Both the position numbers and the translations under genes were made by a program. The notes under the pieces were generated by a model. That model ran no database searches and was not told the origin of the DNA. It was given only the letters and a program-made list of their open reading frames with translations. Of a stretch of DNA of 14,270 bases, positions 6,781 to 14,270 are shown piece after piece (the stretch's first letter is position 1; each line of letters begins with the position of its first letter). The DNA is from Roseimaritima sp. (lineage in GTDB: Bacteria > Planctomycetota > Planctomycetia > Pirellulales > Pirellulaceae). The stretch is from contig SLFV01000018.1 of NCBI GenBank assembly GCA_007124075.1, forward strand, positions 1 through 14,270. Direction: 5' to 3'.

Positions 6781-7025
6781 GCTAGAAAAAAAGAATAATT
6801 GCGGGAGAGATCACTGGAGAGGGCTAAGAGGACGTCAGCTATTGATCCCTTAGAGCTTATCATAACCGCCTGTTTCCGAATGCCTATCCTTGCGGAAGAC
6901 TGTCCGGGTTGCCCCTGGTCTGAACGGGTCGCCGAGGCAAACTTTTGCCGATATGCTTTTGCCTGGGGCGATTTCTTATTCGCCCGCCCGCATTTTAACT
7001 AACCATCCCGACCGAGAAGCCATCC
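6781..7025. promoter_or_regulatory. Divergent regulatory region between the sigma-like gene and the S46 peptidase gene
   Basis: These 245 bases separate two divergent genes and must hold both promoters, though I cannot pick convincing -35/-10 boxes. Two structures stand out. GGCAAA-CT-TTTGCC at 6936-6949 is a perfect inverted repeat, followed by another copy of CTTTTGCC at 6956-6963. GGGCGA (6966-6971) pairs with TCGCCC (6980-6985) across eight bases, about 40 bases before the peptidase start. A small open frame at 6799-7002 lacks protein-like features. Confidence 0.4.
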
Positions 7026-9080
7026 ATGTCCCCGCTGTTTTCTTCCTTGGTTTTTACCATCTTCTTCGCCCTGTCCGCCTGCACCATCTGTCGTGCTGAT
7101 GAGGGGATGTGGCTGTTTAATGATTTACCGGCCGAGCGGTTGCAACAGAGGTATCAATTCGAACCCGGGCAAGCATGGGTCGACCACCTCCGTCTTTCTT
7201 CGGTCCGCTTCAATGTCGGTGGCTCCGGTTCGTTTGTCTCATCCGACGGATTGGTCCTGACCAATCATCATGTGGCCAGCGACACGTTGTACAAACTGAG
7301 CACTGCGGAACGTAACATCATGGATGATGGCTTTTTGGCTGAACGCTATGAAGACGAACTACGCGCTCCCGATCTGGAATTGAACCAATTGGTGGCGATT
7401 GTTGACGTGACCGAACGTGTTCAGGCGGCTGTACCGGAAGGCTTGGACGCCGATGCGGCGGCGGCGGCCCGCCGCGCGGTGATGGTGGCGATTGAGAAGG
7501 AATCCTTGGATGAAACTGGCTTTCGCAGTGACGTGGTGACGTTGTTCGGAGGCGCGGCCTACCACTTGTATCGCTACAAAAAATACACCGACGTGCGATT
7601 GGTTTGGGCACCGGAAACGGCGATTGCATTTTTTGGCGGTGACGCGGACAACTTTGAATATCCGCGGTATTGCATGGATGCAACATTGATGCGCGTTTAC
7701 GAAGACGGCCAGCCTGCCAAACTGGAGCATTTTCTGCGTTGGCGTGATACGGCGCTCACGGAGGATGAACTGGTGTTTGTCTCCGGCCATCCGGGGCGGA
7801 CGCAGCGAATGTTTACGGTCGACGCGCTGAAGTTCTTGCGTGATCAACGCATCCCTTTCGTGCTGGATTATCTTCGCCGCAAGGAAATCATGCTGCAGCA
7901 GTACGGCCTGCAAGGCCGGGAGCAGAGACGGCGCGGACGCGACGAATTGTTTGGCATCCAGAATGCTCGCAAGGCCTACACCGGAATGTTGGCGGGGCTG
8001 CAGGATCCCGCAACGATTTTCTCTAAACAAACAGCGGAAACAGAGTTGCTGGCCGCAGTGGCGAACGATCCGTCCCTGGCACCCTTAGCGGCAGCGTGGT
8101 CCAAAATCAGTGAAATTCAGGCGCAAAAAGCTGCGCTTTTGCGGCAAACGACCAGTTTTCGCAGCAGACTGTACGAGATTGCGGAAACGCTAAACCTGAT
8201 GGCCGAAGAAGACGCGAAACCGAACGAACAACGCTTGCGGGAGTACGCTCAGGCGGGGCGCGAATCGCTTCTGCAAGACCTCCTCAGCGAAGCACCGATT
8301 TATGATGATTTAGAGCGAGCCAAACTTAGCGATGAAATCGCGAGATTGGTTGAACAGCGAGGGGGTGACGACGAATTAGTGGTTGAAATTCTGGCGGGAA
8401 AGGGACCGCGACCGCGAGCCACTGAATTGATTGCGGAAACCGAATTGGCCGACGTAGCTAAGCGCCAAGCGTTGGTTGACGCGGGACAATCTGCAGTGCA
8501 CGCGTCGACAGATCCCATGATCCAACTGGCTCGGTTGATGGAACCACATTATCGTCAACTGCGTCAGCAGCGCGAAGCTTTGGAGGAACAGGAACGCCAG
8601 GCCTACACGCAAATCACGCAAGCCACCAACGCAATTCGTGGAACCGATACCTACCCGGACGCCACGTTCACTCTGCGACTAGCTTTTGGCACCGTGCGCG
8701 GTTACCATCAGGATGGCCAGTGGATCGCGCCTTGGACCAATTTAGCGGGGACCTACCAGCACGCGGAGTCCCACGCGGGACAGGAGGACTTCGATTTACC
8801 CGCACGCTGGTTGAAGAAACGTCCCAACGTCGATGGTCAAGTACAGATGAACTTTGTCTGCACCGCAGACATCATTGGTGGCAACAGTGGCAGCCCTGTA
8901 GTGGACCGTGAGGGCAAACTGGTCGGGCTGATTTTTGACGGAAATATTCAAAGCCTAACCAACGATTATGTTTTCAGCGACCAACAGGGACGTGCTGTCT
9001 CCGTGGCGGCCGCAGCGATCCGGGAGGTGCTGCGCAGCGTCTACCAGGCTCCCGAACTGGCTGACTCGTTGGGGCGTTAG
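7026..9080 (+). CDS. S46 family dipeptidyl peptidase, exported (DPP7-like)
   Basis: This 684-residue serine peptidase has the whole S46 architecture. A signal peptide (about 1-24) leads into DEGMWLFNDLP (25-35), the normal mature start. The chymotrypsin-like catalytic triad can be placed at His82 in LTNHHVAS, Asp218 in RYCMDATLMRVYEDG and Ser621 in GGNSGSPVVD, with a long helical domain (roughly 280-540) between. S46 enzymes remove dipeptides from free N-termini in the periplasm or at the cell surface. In this family the residue 18 positions after the catalytic Ser sets P1 preference: Gly in DPP7 (hydrophobic or broad), Arg in DPP11 (acidic). Here that residue is Gly639 in IFDGN, pointing to a DPP7-like preference; this is inference. 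The Cys usual after the catalytic His is Val83. GAGAAG lies seven bases before ATG 7026. The sulfatase gene follows 21 bases after the stop. Confidence 0.93.
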   Translation: MSPLFSSLVFTIFFALSACTICRADEGMWLFNDLPAERLQQRYQFEPGQAWVDHLRLSSVRFNVGGSGSFVSSDGLVLTNHHVASDTLYKLSTAERNIMDDGFLAERYEDELRAPDLELNQLVAIVDVTERVQAAVPEGLDADAAAAARRAVMVAIEKESLDETGFRSDVVTLFGGAAYHLYRYKKYTDVRLVWAPETAIAFFGGDADNFEYPRYCMDATLMRVYEDGQPAKLEHFLRWRDTALTEDELVFVSGHPGRTQRMFTVDALKFLRDQRIPFVLDYLRRKEIMLQQYGLQGREQRRRGRDELFGIQNARKAYTGMLAGLQDPATIFSKQTAETELLAAVANDPSLAPLAAAWSKISEIQAQKAALLRQTTSFRSRLYEIAETLNLMAEEDAKPNEQRLREYAQAGRESLLQDLLSEAPIYDDLERAKLSDEIARLVEQRGGDDELVVEILAGKGPRPRATELIAETELADVAKRQALVDAGQSAVHASTDPMIQLARLMEPHYRQLRQQREALEEQERQAYTQITQATNAIRGTDTYPDATFTLRLAFGTVRGYHQDGQWIAPWTNLAGTYQHAESHAGQEDFDLPARWLKKRPNVDGQVQMNFVCTADIIGGNSGSPVVDREGKLVGLIFDGNIQSLTNDYVFSDQQGRAVSVAAAAIREVLRSVYQAPELADSLGR

Positions 9081-9101
9081 ACCACGAAAAGGGGATTCGC
9101 A

Positions 9102-10613
9102 ATGAATGATCGGGTGCTAAACGATAATCCGGAAAGAGGCCTTCGTTGTTGTTTGTGCCCAGCATCCCAGGGGGCCTTTTTCGGAAAAAAGTACCTGATG
9201 CTTGGTTCCCTGCCTCTACTTACCCGATGGGCTGGCCCGGCATTGCTTGGATTGTTGGCTTGCGTGATCAGTGAATCGATTCACCGGTCCGTGGCCTGGG
9301 CGGTAAGTCCACCCAATTTCGTGCTGATCCTGGCGGATGATTTAGGCTGGGCCGACGCGGGATGTTATGGAAATCGGTTCAATGAAACTCCCGCGATTGA
9401 TCGCTTGGCAGCGGAGGGACTGCGATGGTCCCAGTTCTACGCGGGCCCCGTCTGTTCACCCACGCGAGCCAATATTCAGTCGGGGCAAGACCAGGCAAGG
9501 TTCGGGATCACGCAGCATATCCCTGGGCACCGGCGTCCGTTTGCCAAATTGATCGATCCGGTCGTACCCCGACACTTGCCTCTAGAAGTTGAAACATTTG
9601 CGGAGCGATTGACCGCTGCGGGGTACGCCAGCGGATACTTTGGCAAGTGGCATCTAGGCGCTGGCGATTTTGGTCCACAGGCCCAAGGTTGGCAGGAAGT
9701 ATTTGAATCCAAAGGCAACCAGTTGCCACCGCGGATCACGGGCGAAAGCAAGCCAGTCCGGACAACGGAATATCTAACCACTCGGGCAATCGACTTCATG
9801 AGACGCCATCAGCAGCTCCCGTTTGTTGTCCAGATTTCGCACAATGCGGTACACATTCCGTTATCGACGACGGCCCAACTGTTGGAAAAATATCAGAGAA
9901 AACCCGCTCAGCCGGGTTATCCCAGCCTGCCTGAATACGCAGGACTGGTGGAGGAATTGGATCAAAGTGTGGGGCGTTTGGTGGCGGAAGTCGACCGCTT
10001 GGGGCTGGGAACGCGGACGCTGGTACTGTTCGTTTCGGACAACGGCGGCTTGGAAACCCAACAAGACGGTCGGATTGTGACCTCCAATCACCCGCTTCGT
10101 GAAGAAAAGGGGACGCTGTACGAAGGAGGGATTCGTGTCCCGGGGATAGCGCGTTGGACCGCCACGATTCCCGCAGGAATCGTCAGTGACCAGCCAACGA
10201 CAACGATCGACATTTACCCGACATTGTTGCAGCTTGCTGGATTGCAACCGAATCCCGGTCATCCGCTGGATGGTGCCAGCTTTGCCGGCCAGTGGCAAAC
10301 ACCGCAGCAACCGCCGCAGCATGACGCACTATATTGGCACCTGCCACATTACCATCACAGTACCCCAGCCAGCGCAATCCGTGCAGGCCAATGGAAACTG
10401 ATTGAATTTTTCGAAGACAGTCGGCTGGAGCTTTACAATTTACACGATGATTTGGGCGAACAGCATGACCTCGCTGCCAGCGAACCCAGTCGTGCCGAGG
10501 CGCTGCGTCAACAACTGGCCGCGTGGCGGCAAGATGTCGGAGCCGCGATGCCTGTTCCCAACCCTGACTACGATCCAACACGTGCAGACCAACTGGGTGG
10601 CAAACGGCCTTGA
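9102..10613 (+). CDS. Type I formylglycine-dependent sulfatase
   Basis: The 503-residue protein has the alkaline-phosphatase-like sulfatase core: PNFVLILADDLGWADAGCYG (71-90) with metal-binding Asp79-Asp80, the formylglycine motif C118-S-P-T-R122 followed by ANIQSGQ, GKWHLG (181-186) with Lys182 and His184, and VSDNGG (311-316) with metal ligands Asp313 and Asn314. Cys118 would be oxidised to formylglycine by a maturation enzyme not seen here. Such enzymes cleave sulfate esters from polysaccharides and are very abundant in marine planctomycetes; substrate and subfamily cannot be told. The start is uncertain. ATG 9102 has AAAAGGGG seven bases upstream. ATG 9198 (residue 33) directly begins the apparent signal peptide (MLGSLPLLTRWAGPALLGLL) but has no good ribosome site, and a terminator-like hairpin lies between the two. 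The catalytic domain is complete in either case. It probably shares a transcript with the S46 peptidase. Confidence 0.92.
   Translation: MNDRVLNDNPERGLRCCLCPASQGAFFGKKYLMLGSLPLLTRWAGPALLGLLACVISESIHRSVAWAVSPPNFVLILADDLGWADAGCYGNRFNETPAIDRLAAEGLRWSQFYAGPVCSPTRANIQSGQDQARFGITQHIPGHRRPFAKLIDPVVPRHLPLEVETFAERLTAAGYASGYFGKWHLGAGDFGPQAQGWQEVFESKGNQLPPRITGESKPVRTTEYLTTRAIDFMRRHQQLPFVVQISHNAVHIPLSTTAQLLEKYQRKPAQPGYPSLPEYAGLVEELDQSVGRLVAEVDRLGLGTRTLVLFVSDNGGLETQQDGRIVTSNHPLREEKGTLYEGGIRVPGIARWTATIPAGIVSDQPTTTIDIYPTLLQLAGLQPNPGHPLDGASFAGQWQTPQQPPQHDALYWHLPHYHHSTPASAIRAGQWKLIEFFEDSRLELYNLHDDLGEQHDLAASEPSRAEALRQQLAAWRQDVGAAMPVPNPDYDPTRADQLGGKRP
9132..9182 (+). terminator. Terminator-like hairpin inside the sulfatase 5' region
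   Basis: GAAAGAGGCC (9132-9141) can pair over ten positions, one a G-T wobble, with GGCCTTTTTC (9173-9182), giving an A-tract, GC core and T-tract order. The 31-base loop contains a further CCC/GGG pairing (9158-9160 with 9170-9172). It lies about 50 bases after the S46 stop. It would be a sensible end for the peptidase transcript if the sulfatase really starts at 9198, but falls within codons 11-27 if it starts at 9102. Confidence 0.4.
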
Positions 10614-10633
10614 CGAACCGGCTGTCGCGTCAA
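10610..10633. other. Short inverted repeat between convergent sulfatase and deoC stops
   Basis: TTGACG (10610-10615) and CGTCAA (10628-10633) are exact inverses with a 12-base loop. Each arm contains the TGA stop codon of the gene running into it. With only six pairs and no T-run it is a weak candidate for a shared bidirectional transcription stop. Confidence 0.3.
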
Positions 10634-11355
10634 TATCCGGAACCGGTATCGGGGGCTGAAGCTTCAATGGCTGGCAACCCCAACCGCTGGCGGCATTCGT
10701 CCAGCATGGCCTTGGTAGCGCTGGCTCCAACCCGAGTCACCCCCAACTGCCGCACCCTAATTAGCGTATCGAGATCCCTGACTCCCCCGGCAGCCTTCAC
10801 CTGCACCGGGGCCGCGACATGCTGGACCATCAATTCAAGATCCTCCATCGTTGCTCCGCCGGTGCCGTATCCGGTCGAAGTCTTCACCCAGTCGGCTTGC
10901 AGTTCACAGCAGATCTCGCACAACCGTCGCTTGTGATCCTTCTGGAGGTAACAGTTTTCAAAGATGACCTTTACTTTTCTTCCCGCCGCATGCGCAGGTT
11001 CGATCACCGCCCGGATGTCATAGCGGACGTAGTTCCAATCCCCGCTCAGGACCTTGGAGACATTGCAGACCATATCCAGCTCTTGACAACCATCGCTGAT
11101 CGCCTGCTCCGCCTCCTTCGCCTTGATCGATGTAGTATGCCCACCATGGGGAAAACCAATGGTCGTGCTGGGCTGGACGGTTGAACCGGCCAACCAGTTG
11201 ACCGCCGCGGGGAGGGCATACGGGACGATGCAGACACTGGCAACGTCGTACGCCACCGCCAGGCGGCAACCCGCCTCCAGCGTGTCCCACGTCATCATGG
11301 GCTGCAGCAGCGAATGGTCAATCATTTTCGAGATCTGTTGGTAATCATAATTCAT
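10630..11355 (-). CDS. deoC: Deoxyribose-phosphate aldolase
   Basis: The 241-residue protein is a class I DERA aldolase, interconverting 2-deoxyribose 5-phosphate with glyceraldehyde 3-phosphate and acetaldehyde in deoxynucleoside catabolism in the cytoplasm. Numbered from ATG 11355, the catalytic residues are Asp94 in ELDMVCN, the Schiff-base Lys158 in ADWVKTSTGYGTGGAT and Lys187 in VQVKAAGGVRD. TIGFPHGGHTT (65-75) and VGASAT (209-214) complete the TIM barrel's phosphate and active-site loops, and the length is normal. ATG 11355 is preferred over an in-frame ATG ten codons upstream because AAGGG lies eight bases before it and MNYDYQQISKMIDHSLL is the expected N-terminus. It lies 144 bases downstream of topA on the same strand, so read-through from topA is possible. 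No other deo gene is in the window. Confidence 0.95.
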   Translation of the reverse strand: MNYDYQQISKMIDHSLLQPMMTWDTLEAGCRLAVAYDVASVCIVPYALPAAVNWLAGSTVQPSTTIGFPHGGHTTSIKAKEAEQAISDGCQELDMVCNVSKVLSGDWNYVRYDIRAVIEPAHAAGRKVKVIFENCYLQKDHKRRLCEICCELQADWVKTSTGYGTGGATMEDLELMVQHVAAPVQVKAAGGVRDLDTLIRVRQLGVTRVGASATKAMLDECRQRLGLPAIEASAPDTGSGY

Positions 11356-11464
11356 GCGGTGGCCCTTTGTGGAAATAACAGGCAATGTTCGTGGGGGCTG
11401 GTTTTGAAAGCAGTTACCGCATTGAATACCCTACCCCTGTCTTTGCCCGCGCAATGGAAATAGC

Positions 11465-11485
11465 CGGGCAGGGATTCAGAGCCCG
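11465..11485 (-). other. Small stem-loop between topA and deoC
   Basis: CGGGC (11465-11469) pairs with GCCCG (11481-11485) across an 11-base loop, 15 bases after the topA stop. There is no T-run on the minus strand, so termination here would be weak; partial read-through into deoC is plausible. Confidence 0.25.
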
Positions 11486-11499
11486 ATTTCAGCAGGCGG

Positions 11500-14190
11500 T
11501 TAGCCTTTCTTTTTCTTCGCCACCCCTTTTTTTGGCGTCGCTTTTTTAGCCTTGGCGGTTTTCGTCTTCTTCTTACCGGTTGCTTTCTTGGCCGCTTTTT
11601 TCGCCGCTTTTTTCTTGGGAGGTGATTTTGCGGCGCGTTCGGCTAACAGATCAATGGCGGCTTCAAAAGTTAACGATTCGGGTGTCACATCCTTGGGTAG
11701 GGAAGCATTGGTTTGACCATCGGTGACGTAGGGCCCGTATCGTCCATCCAATATTCGAACCTGAGCCTCCGTAACCGGCGACGACTGTTCAAAGATTCGC
11801 AGCGGTTCTTTCGGCGCATTACGTCCCCGCGTCTTAGGCTGCTTCAGCAGCTCGATCGCTTGCTCGCGCGTCACGTCCAGGGGGGACATTCCCGCTGGCA
11901 ACGAACGCGTTTCCTTGCCGCACCGAATGTAGGGACCAAACCGACCATCATTGGCTTCTATTTTTGCATCCAATTCCTCGTGGTGCCCAAGATCCCGCGG
12001 CAGCGCCAAAAGCTTTTCAGCCACTTCCAACGTGACATTTTCCACTGACAACGCCTTGGGGATCGATTTGTTTTTCTTTTCCGGATCGTCGGTCTCGCCC
12101 AATTGAACATAGGGCCCAAAGCGACCGTTTTTCAAGTAGATCGGCTTGCCCGATTCACTGTGATGACCCAACGGCTGATCATCGGTGGCGGAATTCTCCA
12201 GCAGCTCGATCGCTTTCTCCAGCGTCAACTCGTCCGGTGGTAGACCATCCGGAATACTACCGCGTCGCTCGCCCTGTTGCAGAAACGGACCAAACTTCCC
12301 AACGCGAACATAGACCTGTTCTCGATGCTCACCCGTCTCCGGAGCTCCGACCGAAAACATCGCCATTGCCCGTGGGTCAATCTCATCGATCTTTGCTGCC
12401 AGCCTTGGCTTCAGCCCGATGCCGCGTTCGTTGTCGCCGAAATAAAACTCCTTCAAATACGCCAGTCGCTCCGCTTCCTTGCGACTGATTGCATCCAGAA
12501 AATCCTCCATCTGTGCCGTAAATTCGTAATCAACCAACGGCCCAAAGTGCTCTTCCAGCAACCGGACGACACTGAAAGCCGTCCAACTTGGCACCAACGC
12601 GCTACCCTTTTTGTAAACGTAGTCACGCGCCTGGATCGTTTCGATAATTGACGCGTACGTACTGGGGCGTCCAATCCCCTTCTCTTCCAAAACCCGAGTC
12701 AATGCTGCCTCGCTGTAGCGAGCAGGCGGCTGGGTCGTATGGTCCTTAGGCCGCAACGCCTCGGTCGACAGCGGATCCGCCTGTTGCATGGGAGGCAGCA
12801 GCGTCTCCTTGTCCGCCAGCTCGGCTTCGGGATCGTCGCTCCCTTCGACATAGGCTCGCAAAAAACCTTCAAATTCGATGCTGGTCCCCGAGGCCTGAAA
12901 GGTGGCATCGTCTCCCTGAATCACCACACTGGTACGTCGCTTTTTCGCATCTGCCATTTGGCAAGCAACAGTGCGTTTCCAGATCAAATCGTAGAGGCGG
13001 AATTCGTCTTGGTTCAGCTCCCCACGCAGTGAATCAGGCTTGCGGAACACCGTACCCGCGGGGCGAATGGCTTCGTGAGCCTCCTGCGCATTTTTAACTT
13101 TACTGGCGTACAGCCGAACCTCGGGATGCAGAAAGCGGTCGCCGTACTCGCTGCGCACCAAATTTCTGGCCGCGTTGACAGCCTCCTTCGACAGCGTCGT
13201 GCTGTCGGTACGCATGTAAGTGATGTAGCCATTCTCGTACAGTTTCTGAGCCGCACGCATTGCATTGCGAGCCGTCATTCCCAGCTTTCGATTAGCCTCC
13301 TGCTGCATCGTGCTGGTAGTAAATGGCGCCTTGGGCCGTTCACTAAACGGCTTGAATTCGACCTTGGTCACCGCGAAAGGAACATCCCGTAACCGCTCGG
13401 CCAACGCCTCCACGGCGGCGCGGTCCAATTGCAGCAAATCGGGGTTTTTCAGCTTTCCTGTATCGGAATCGAAATCCTTGCCACTGGGAATTTTGCGATC
13501 ACCCACGGAAACCAAGGTTGCGGGAAACGTTTGCTGGCTTTGGGTTTTGAATCTGGCCTCCAGATCCCAATACGTCGCGGAATGAAAGGCCATCCGCTCG
13601 CGTTCACGCTGCACGATCAACCGCACGGCAACGCTTTGCACGCGGCCTGCCGACAGCCCGCGACCAATTTTTCGCCACAATAACTGGGAAACGTCGTACC
13701 CATACAATCGGTCAAGAATCCGGCGAGTCTCCTGCGCGCTGACCAATCCATCATCGATTTCTCGTGGCGAAGCCAACGCGGCCGCTATCGCCTCCTTCGT
13801 GATTTCGTGGAAAACCAATCGACGAACCGGAACTTTAGGCTTCAGCAGTTCGTGCAAATGCCAGCTAATCGCTTCGCCTTCACGATCTTCGTCAGTCGCG
13901 AGATACAGTTCGTCCGCATCCTTCAGGGCGTCCTTCAGCTTTTTAACCTGTTTCTTCTTGTCTTCAGGAACGATGTAAACCGGCTCGAAAGCATCGTCAA
14001 CATTGACCCCCAGATACGCCCAATGCTCCGCTTTGAAACGATCAGGACAATCTTTTTTACCTGAAGGCAAATCACGCACATGGCCAATGCTAGCTTCGAC
14101 CTGAAAATTCTTTCCCAAGAATTTTGAAATCGTTCTAGCTTTCGCTGGTGATTCCACGATGACCAATGCTTTACCAGTCGATTTTGCCAT
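11500..14190 (-). CDS. topA: DNA topoisomerase I with repeat-type, lysine-rich C-terminus
   Basis: The 896-residue type IA topoisomerase relaxes negatively supercoiled DNA. The TOPRIM domain (about 7-120) has the metal-site residues Glu13 in VIVESPAK and Asp100, Asp102, Glu104 in ATDEDREGEA. The active-site tyrosine is Tyr325 in GYITYMRTDST, and RPSTYASII (509-517) and the gate domains follow to about 600. Instead of the zinc-ribbon tails of E. coli TopA there are four TopA C-terminal repeats, centred on GKFGPFLQQG (631), GRFGPYVQLG (689), GRFGPYIRCG (749) and GRYGPYVTDG (816). A lysine/alanine tail (about 854-896) ends the protein; it should bind DNA non-specifically, as in actinobacterial TopA. 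No Cys4 zinc motif is present. AGGA lies eight bases before ATG 14190, and a perfect TTGACA lies further upstream. Confidence 0.97.
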   Translation of the reverse strand: MAKSTGKALVIVESPAKARTISKFLGKNFQVEASIGHVRDLPSGKKDCPDRFKAEHWAYLGVNVDDAFEPVYIVPEDKKKQVKKLKDALKDADELYLATDEDREGEAISWHLHELLKPKVPVRRLVFHEITKEAIAAALASPREIDDGLVSAQETRRILDRLYGYDVSQLLWRKIGRGLSAGRVQSVAVRLIVQRERERMAFHSATYWDLEARFKTQSQQTFPATLVSVGDRKIPSGKDFDSDTGKLKNPDLLQLDRAAVEALAERLRDVPFAVTKVEFKPFSERPKAPFTTSTMQQEANRKLGMTARNAMRAAQKLYENGYITYMRTDSTTLSKEAVNAARNLVRSEYGDRFLHPEVRLYASKVKNAQEAHEAIRPAGTVFRKPDSLRGELNQDEFRLYDLIWKRTVACQMADAKKRRTSVVIQGDDATFQASGTSIEFEGFLRAYVEGSDDPEAELADKETLLPPMQQADPLSTEALRPKDHTTQPPARYSEAALTRVLEEKGIGRPSTYASIIETIQARDYVYKKGSALVPSWTAFSVVRLLEEHFGPLVDYEFTAQMEDFLDAISRKEAERLAYLKEFYFGDNERGIGLKPRLAAKIDEIDPRAMAMFSVGAPETGEHREQVYVRVGKFGPFLQQGERRGSIPDGLPPDELTLEKAIELLENSATDDQPLGHHSESGKPIYLKNGRFGPYVQLGETDDPEKKNKSIPKALSVENVTLEVAEKLLALPRDLGHHEELDAKIEANDGRFGPYIRCGKETRSLPAGMSPLDVTREQAIELLKQPKTRGRNAPKEPLRIFEQSSPVTEAQVRILDGRYGPYVTDGQTNASLPKDVTPESLTFEAAIDLLAERAAKSPPKKKAAKKAAKKATGKKKTKTAKAKKATPKKGVAKKKKG

Positions 14191-14234
14191 GTTTGCTTTC
14201 CTGTTGTTCGCCCCACTTTCAACGGACAGCGATA

Positions 14235-14264
14235 TCGTTAGCGTTCGAGCACCGCTTCTGTCAA
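14235..14264 (-). promoter_or_regulatory. Possible sigma-70-type promoter of topA
   Basis: On the minus strand a perfect TTGACA (14264-14259) is followed 18 bases later by TAACGA (14240-14235), about 45 bases before the topA start. The -35 match is exact, but the -10 match is poor (first two bases only), so this is a tentative placement. Confidence 0.3.
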
Positions 14265-14270
14265 TGGTGC

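Noticed and set aside
6799..7002. 67-codon open frame between the sigma-like gene and the S46 peptidase
   Set aside because: It lies over the likely promoter region, has no ribosome site or recognisable motif, and its product has no hydrophobic or domain structure.
7359..8030. 223-codon open frame on the minus strand
   Set aside because: It is antisense to the S46 peptidase, has a low-complexity His/Arg-rich product, and the sense strand is a clear family member.
9177..9192. CTTTTT-CGGA-AAAAAG hairpin as a separate terminator
   Set aside because: Only A-T pairs support the stem, and it competes with the larger 9132-9182 structure, so it was not listed on its own.
11503..11630. Repetitive AAG/GCC-like tract, first considered as a DNA repeat
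   Set aside because: It is the coding sequence of the Lys/Ala-rich TopA tail; no exact repeat unit longer than a few codons is present.

Overview
The window looks like chromosomal DNA of a marine planctomycete, probably a member of the Pirellulaceae (Rhodopirellula-like). The signs are the C-terminus of a DUF1559 prepilin-like protein with an exact H-X9-DG motif, a PQQ-type propeller protein, a formylglycine sulfatase, an S46 dipeptidyl peptidase, and a short divergent protein with the C-terminal layout of planctomycete ECF-type sigma factors. GC content is moderate throughout. I see no tRNA, rRNA, insertion sequence, integrase, CRISPR array or phage gene, and no abrupt change in codon style. 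This reads as ordinary chromosome with some accessory genes rather than an island.

Layout. At 1-216 is the tail of the DUF1559 gene, followed by a stem-loop and a good intrinsic terminator (275-314). At 473-1696 (+) is an exported di-heme cytochrome c peroxidase of the MauG/CCP type. It converges on eboE (1741-2925, -), a TIM-barrel protein of the Ebo metabolite-traffic family, with a hairpin over the peroxidase stop codon. A 410-base divergent gap (2926-3335) holds a perfect palindrome near eboE and other hairpins. A close-packed + strand group follows: a 134-residue secreted protein of unknown function (3336-3740), a secreted PQQ-like beta-propeller protein (3767-5065) and an EamA/DMT transporter (5095-6138). 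The transporter overlaps tail to tail with the sigma-like gene (6115-6780, -).

After a 245-base divergent gap come an exported S46 peptidase (7026-9080) and, 21 bases later, a type I sulfatase (9102-10613). This pair fits degradation of sulfated polymers and peptides outside the cytoplasm. On the minus strand at the right are topA (DNA topoisomerase I, 11500-14190) and downstream deoC (deoxyribose-phosphate aldolase, 10630-11355), both housekeeping.

I do not see a clearly new multi-gene system. The observations most worth following are the lone eboE with a palindrome in front of it, the orphan degenerate sigma-like protein, the operon-like trio containing an unrecognised secreted protein, and the uncertain sulfatase start, where a terminator-like hairpin lies inside the proposed coding region.
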